This document shows, in pieces, positions 60,862 through 64,000 of a stretch of DNA of 64,000 nucleotides. Source of the stretch: DAOUAM01 sp034433305 (GTDB lineage Bacteria > Chloroflexota > Dehalococcoidia > Lucifugimonadales > DAOUAM01); NCBI GenBank assembly GCA_034433305.1, contig DAOUAM010000065.1:23767-87766 (forward strand), in the 5' to 3' direction. The notes below the pieces were generated by a model. That model made no database searches and had not been told where the DNA came from. It worked only from the letters and a program-made list of their open reading frames with translations. Numbering within the stretch: position 1 is the stretch's first letter; each line of letters starts with the position of its first letter. A program made the translations under genes and the position numbers.

Positions 60862-61911
60862 ATGAGTAAAAGAGTAAGCCCACTGTTTTACATCTGCCTT
60901 GCAGCCGTCGCCATTGCTGGGCTTATCCATCTGTGGATTGCGCCTGAACATTACTCTCACACCCCGGCCCACGGAATCTCTTTTGCGTTAATGGGTGCCC
61001 TGGAGGTCGCCTGGGCGCTAGCCTTCTGGCGACGGCCATCCAGGTGGCTTTATCGTGCTGGCCTCTCGCTTGCAGGCGGTTTGATTGTCCTGTGGGCGTT
61101 CACCTGGGTATTGCCAGTGCCCTTCGGTTACGCCCCAGAACCCATCACCGCCAGCCTTCTGGTATGTAAGCTCAGTGAATTGATAGGTGTGATGTCTCTG
61201 GGACTTTTAGCCCTGCATGGTCGCGTCATCTGGCCGACCGGGGCTTCGGTACCGCGAGTATTCAATGAGATTTTTGCACTGGCCTTCATCACAGGACTCG
61301 TTTTCTATGGCATTGGCGAGGGAGCGGACTGGTTTTTGCCGACATGGAGCCTTGAGGAGGAGCAGGCACATCATGAAGAGGCCGCTGTTGGTCTAGACGC
61401 AGAGAGCCGCAGTAGAATAGCGCCTACGGTCTTGGTCACGACACCAGCAACCGCGCCAGGGTCCAACTCGCTCACAAGCACTGGTGATGCTCAAACCAGG
61501 GCGAGGTCTACAGGGGTAGCGGCAGCCACCTCAGACCAGCAAACCATGTTTCTCATAGAGGGTGGTATCCTCACCCCCATCAGAAATGGAAGCCGCCTTG
61601 TGCTGAGCAAGGGCCTGGAGGCCGAGGTTTTCATCAATCCCTTCCCTCCTGCCCTGAGCAATGAACTTGAGCTCTACTTGCGCCGCGCTGGCACTGGCGA
61701 GCCGGTCAACGATGCGCAGGTTAAGCTCGTATTTCAGATGCAGTATATGGAGCATGGCGTCTGGGAAGATGGAGCTGTGGACATTGGCGAAGGGCATTAT
61801 CTAGCGCCCTTGAACTTTCTGATGTCCGGAGACTGGCGCGTGGACATTTCTGTCAGGCTCCCGGAGAGCGTGGTTAGCATGACGCTGGTCTTGGCTGTGT
61901 ATCCCCAGTAA
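60862..61911 (+). CDS. multi-TM protein with C-terminal YtkA/FixH-like domain
   Basis: A 349-residue protein. About six hydrophobic segments fill residues 1-160 (SPLFYICLAAVAIAGLIHLWI, ISFALMGALEVAWALAF and others). A Thr/Ser-rich linker (about 190-230) follows, and then a beta-sandwich domain (about 245-349) with ELELYLRRAGTGEPVNDAQ and GHYLAPLNFLMSGDWRVDISV, the pattern of YtkA/FixH-like domains found with copper and cytochrome oxidase assembly genes. A His pair (AHHEE) lies at the edge of the linker. ATG 60862 is chosen over GTG 60856 for spacing from AAGGGAAG. It is the third gene of the cupredoxin-CcdA module. Confidence 0.78.
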   Translation: MSKRVSPLFYICLAAVAIAGLIHLWIAPEHYSHTPAHGISFALMGALEVAWALAFWRRPSRWLYRAGLSLAGGLIVLWAFTWVLPVPFGYAPEPITASLLVCKLSELIGVMSLGLLALHGRVIWPTGASVPRVFNEIFALAFITGLVFYGIGEGADWFLPTWSLEEEQAHHEEAAVGLDAESRSRIAPTVLVTTPATAPGSNSLTSTGDAQTRARSTGVAAATSDQQTMFLIEGGILTPIRNGSRLVLSKGLEAEVFINPFPPALSNELELYLRRAGTGEPVNDAQVKLVFQMQYMEHGVWEDGAVDIGEGHYLAPLNFLMSGDWRVDISVRLPESVVSMTLVLAVYPQ

Positions 61912-62008
61912 GCTATGAGAGTCTCCCCATCTGACCTCGATTCTCTTCAAACCATCCTGTGTCCAGGATGCCCGGAGTAACTCTTCCGTCGTCTCAATCA
62001 GTTTGGCC

Positions 62009-62156
62009 CTAGTGGTGCGTCACTCCTGAATTGATGTGGCTTTTGCCCCCCTCTGGCTACTCCCTGGTAAGGGGGAGGACTCCATGCTGTCCCATTTACC
62101 AAGGGGGACTACAGGGGGTAAAGCGATGCATCAAGTCCACAGTGACGCATCACTAG
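62009..62156. mobile_element. MITE-like element with about 40-bp terminal inverted repeats
   Basis: The left end CTAGTGGTGCGTCACT (62009-62024) is the reverse complement of AGTGACGCATCACTAG (62141-62156) with one mismatch. Similarity continues inward (TTGATG..GCTTTTGCCCCC against GATGCATCGCTTTACCCCC) to about 40 bp. The whole is 148 bp with no coding capacity. Terminal TA dinucleotides are compatible with a Tc1/IS630-type TA target duplication. The inner part resembles family-A hairpin repeats. Confidence 0.7.
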
Positions 62157-62447
62157 TGAGAACCCCTGTCTATTTCCTAAAAACGTAACCGACTCTTGTC
62201 AATAGTGGAATTTTCCTGTAACCGCCTATGGGACCGTTACCTTTGGAGCTGGAATTGCCCGCCTGAAACGATAACGCGTTACGATCAAGAACGTACAAGA
62301 GGGGAGCACCCATAAGGTGCTCCCCTCCGTCGGGTATCGGCCAGCGCCCGGCGTCGGCGGGGCCTGGCCGGGGCTGAGGGTGGGGCTGGCGCTGGCCCGA
62401 CGCCAGCGCCAGCCGTTACCCGCGGCTAGCGCGGGTATGGGACCTGG
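62157..62447. other. gap with GTAAC/GTTAC half-sites and a terminator region
   Basis: No gene is seen. GTAAC occurs at 62185 and 62218, and GTTAC at 62236 and 62278, echoing the half-sites at 9201-9257. The flanking genes converge here, so these are not obviously promoter elements. Confidence 0.4.
62299..62327. terminator. hairpin terminator
   Basis: GAGGGGAGCACC (62299-62310) and GGTGCTCCCCTC (62316-62327) form a perfect 12-bp stem with a 5-base loop. It lies between convergent genes and is similar in build to 12631-12662 and 41334-41365. Confidence 0.8.
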
Positions 62448-64000
62448 CTAGTCGTCATCCTCCTCGCCCTTATCATCGTCGTCGTGCCCGTGGTCCCCCT
62501 TGTCCAGCCACTTCTTGGCCTTGTCGCAGGCCGGGAGGTCGGGCTTCCAGTTGCAGGGCGGCGGCCAGCGGAAATCGTCGTCATCGTCGCCGCACTCCTT
62601 CCAGTTGCAGGGCCGAGGCAGATGGTCGTCGCCGACCTTGATCTCCTTTGCCTGGATGACGCCGTTGGTCAGCAGGAAACCATGCACCCTGGCGACGGCG
62701 CCGATGACCGCCGGTGTCTCCAGCTTGACCTCGGTGCCAGCGGTGACCTCCACCGTCAGGCCCTGTATCTTCCACTTGCCCAGCAGGCCGGAGTCGGGCA
62801 GGTCCTGGACGATGCCGCTGAACTCGATCTTGCCCACGAAGTCGCCGGGCGGCTCCTGGGGCGGAGTGCCCACCCTGACGGTCACCCTTGCCGAGTCCTC
62901 GCCGCCGTGGCCGTCGCTGACCTCGTAGGTGAAGCTGTCGGTGCCGATGAAGTTGGCATCGGGAGTGTAGCGCACCTTGCCGCTGACCACCGACGCCGTG
63001 CCGTGGGCCGGGTCAGAGACAGAGGCGATGGACAGGCTGTCGCCGTCCACGTCGGTGTCGTTGGACAGCACGGCGATGTCCACCGCGTCGCCCTGGCCGG
63101 TGGAGGCGGAGTCGTCCCGGGCGTCGGGGTCGTCGTTCTCCGGCTCAACGGTGATGGTGATGGTGGCGGTGTTGCTGTTGAGCGAGGCATCGCTGGCCCG
63201 GAACCTGAAGGTGTCGGTCCCGTGGAAGTTGGCGTCCGGCTCGTACCTGACGCGGTTGCCGGAGATGGCGCCCAGGTCGCCGTGGTCGGGCTGATCCACG
63301 ATGGAGAAGGTCAGGCTGTCGCCGTCGGGGTCCGAGGCCACCAGGGTGATGGTAACAGCCTCGTCCTCGTCGGTGCTGGCCGAGCCGTTCTGGGCGGTGG
63401 GCGCCTGGTTGCCGTTCTGCCCCACGTGGACGGTGACCGTGGCGACGTTGCTATCGTCGTCGCCATCGTCGGCCCGGTACCTGAAGGTGTCGGTGCCCAC
63501 GAAGTTGGCGTCGGGCGTGTAGCGGACGCGGTTGCCTGAGATGGCGCCCAGGTCACCGTGGTCTGGCTGCTCGACTATGGTGAAGTCCAGCTCGTCCTGG
63601 TCGTTATCGGGGTCGGTAGCCAGCAGGGTTATGACTATGGACTCGTCCTCACCGGTGGACACGGTGATATTCTGGGCCACGGGCGGGTCGTTGACCGGGC
63701 GGACGGTGATGGCCACCCTGGCGGTGTTGCTGTTCAGCGAGCCATCGCTGGCCCGGAAGCGGAAGTCATCGGCGCCATTGAAGTTGGCGTCGGGCGTGTA
63801 GCGGACGCGGTTGCCGGAGATGGCGCCCAGGTCGCCATGGTCAGGCTGCTCCACGATGGAGAAGGTCAGGCTGTTGCCGTCGGGGTCGGAGGCCACCAGG
63901 GTAATCAGGATGTCCTCGTCCTCGTCGGTGGTCGCCGAGCCGTTCTGGGCCACCGGCGGCCTGTTCTGCACCTGCCCCACGTGGATGGTGACCGTGGCGA
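62448..64000 (-). CDS. cadherin-like repeat surface protein with DUF5666-type domain and acidic tail (5' end beyond the window)
   Basis: The 3' part of a large exported protein; the frame runs off the right edge, so there is no start codon here. At least five Ig/cadherin-like domains of about 95 residues recur, each with ITLVASDPDGDSLTFSI, EQPDHGDLGAISGNRVRYTP and DANFxGTDTFRFRASD. Some blocks are almost identical, which suggests recent duplication or gene conversion. A DUF5666-like domain follows (VGKIEFSGIVQDLP...GAVARVHGFL...IQAKEIKVG). The end is a Cys/Trp motif repeated twice (PCNWK) and an Asp/Glu/His tail. It is probably a surface adhesin. Minus strand, ending 120 bases from the terminator at 62299. 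Confidence 0.88.
   Translation of the reverse strand, partial: ATVTIHVGQVQNRPPVAQNGSATTDEDEDILITLVASDPDGNSLTFSIVEQPDHGDLGAISGNRVRYTPDANFNGADDFRFRASDGSLNSNTARVAITVRPVNDPPVAQNITVSTGEDESIVITLLATDPDNDQDELDFTIVEQPDHGDLGAISGNRVRYTPDANFVGTDTFRYRADDGDDDSNVATVTVHVGQNGNQAPTAQNGSASTDEDEAVTITLVASDPDGDSLTFSIVDQPDHGDLGAISGNRVRYEPDANFHGTDTFRFRASDASLNSNTATITITVEPENDDPDARDDSASTGQGDAVDIAVLSNDTDVDGDSLSIASVSDPAHGTASVVSGKVRYTPDANFIGTDSFTYEVSDGHGGEDSARVTVRVGTPPQEPPGDFVGKIEFSGIVQDLPDSGLLGKWKIQGLTVEVTAGTEVKLETPAVIGAVARVHGFLLTNGVIQAKEIKVGDDHLPRPCNWKECGDDDDDFRWPPPCNWKPDLPACDKAKKWLDKGDHGHDDDDKGEEDDD

Overview
The window is high-GC bacterial chromosome with tightly packed genes and many short intergenic hairpin repeats. 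It has no rRNA or tRNA that I can recognise, no CRISPR array and no plasmid or phage core genes. The gene mix (a four-subunit pyruvate:ferredoxin-type oxidoreductase, a B12-dependent ribonucleotide reductase, SipW-type secretion, DUF1800/DUF1501 and DUF6295 proteins, GAF/PAS kinases) fits an environmental Chloroflexota-like genome. That assignment is an inference; no marker gene here settles it. Two genes (3600-4753 and 57301-59387) carry an apparent single-base deletion in otherwise well-preserved reading frames. Consensus error in the assembly is as likely as real decay.

Layout. 0-5 kb: a GAF-GAF-PAS histidine kinase, a double universal stress protein and a frameshifted baeRF-like protein. 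5.3-9.1 kb (minus): a 2-oxoacid:ferredoxin oxidoreductase operon (gamma-delta-alpha-beta) followed by a C_GCAxxG_C_C redox protein, behind a striking GTTAC/GTAAC operator region. 9.5-12.6 kb (plus): a DAO-family FAD oxidoreductase and class II ribonucleotide reductase. 12.7-30.1 kb (minus): the most interesting region, a surface-protein locus. Four large exported proteins share one TasA/camelysin-like N-terminal module of about 200 residues. They are encoded with an unusual SipW-type signal peptidase, a lipoprotein and a LuxR-family regulator whose receiver domain looks degenerate. Their C-terminal cargos all differ: a gingipain-like protease plus DUF6345, a metzincin, a PKD/cohesin-like/HExxH protein, and a protein built from about 80 copies of a His/Ser octapeptide (xxHxPxxS).

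30.5-42.3 kb: an Mrr_N-type winged-helix protein with a nuclease-like C-terminus, an orphan molybdopterin hydroxylase large subunit, an alpha/beta hydrolase, a dienelactone hydrolase with a DUF6295 partner, a DUF1800/NHL/DUF1501 operon and a secreted beta-propeller. 42.5-46.1 kb: MscL with a zinc-ribbon tail, then an AT-richer NotI-like restriction-modification pair that looks horizontally acquired. 46.1-52.3 kb: two DHA2 drug transporters, a MarR regulator and a gamma-glutamyltransferase-like protein.

52.5-61.9 kb: a redox/metal-flavoured neighbourhood. A minus operon (acidic-tailed membrane protein, small anchored protein, ApbE flavinyltransferase, ferric-reductase-like membrane protein) diverges from an OmpR-type two-component system. 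The sensor of that system has its own acidic/His patch. Downstream on plus are a cupredoxin/beta-propeller lipoprotein, a CcdA-like protein and a YtkA/FixH-like membrane protein, plausibly a copper or electron-transfer module. 62.4 kb to the edge: the 3' part of a cadherin-like/DUF5666 surface protein with an acidic tail.
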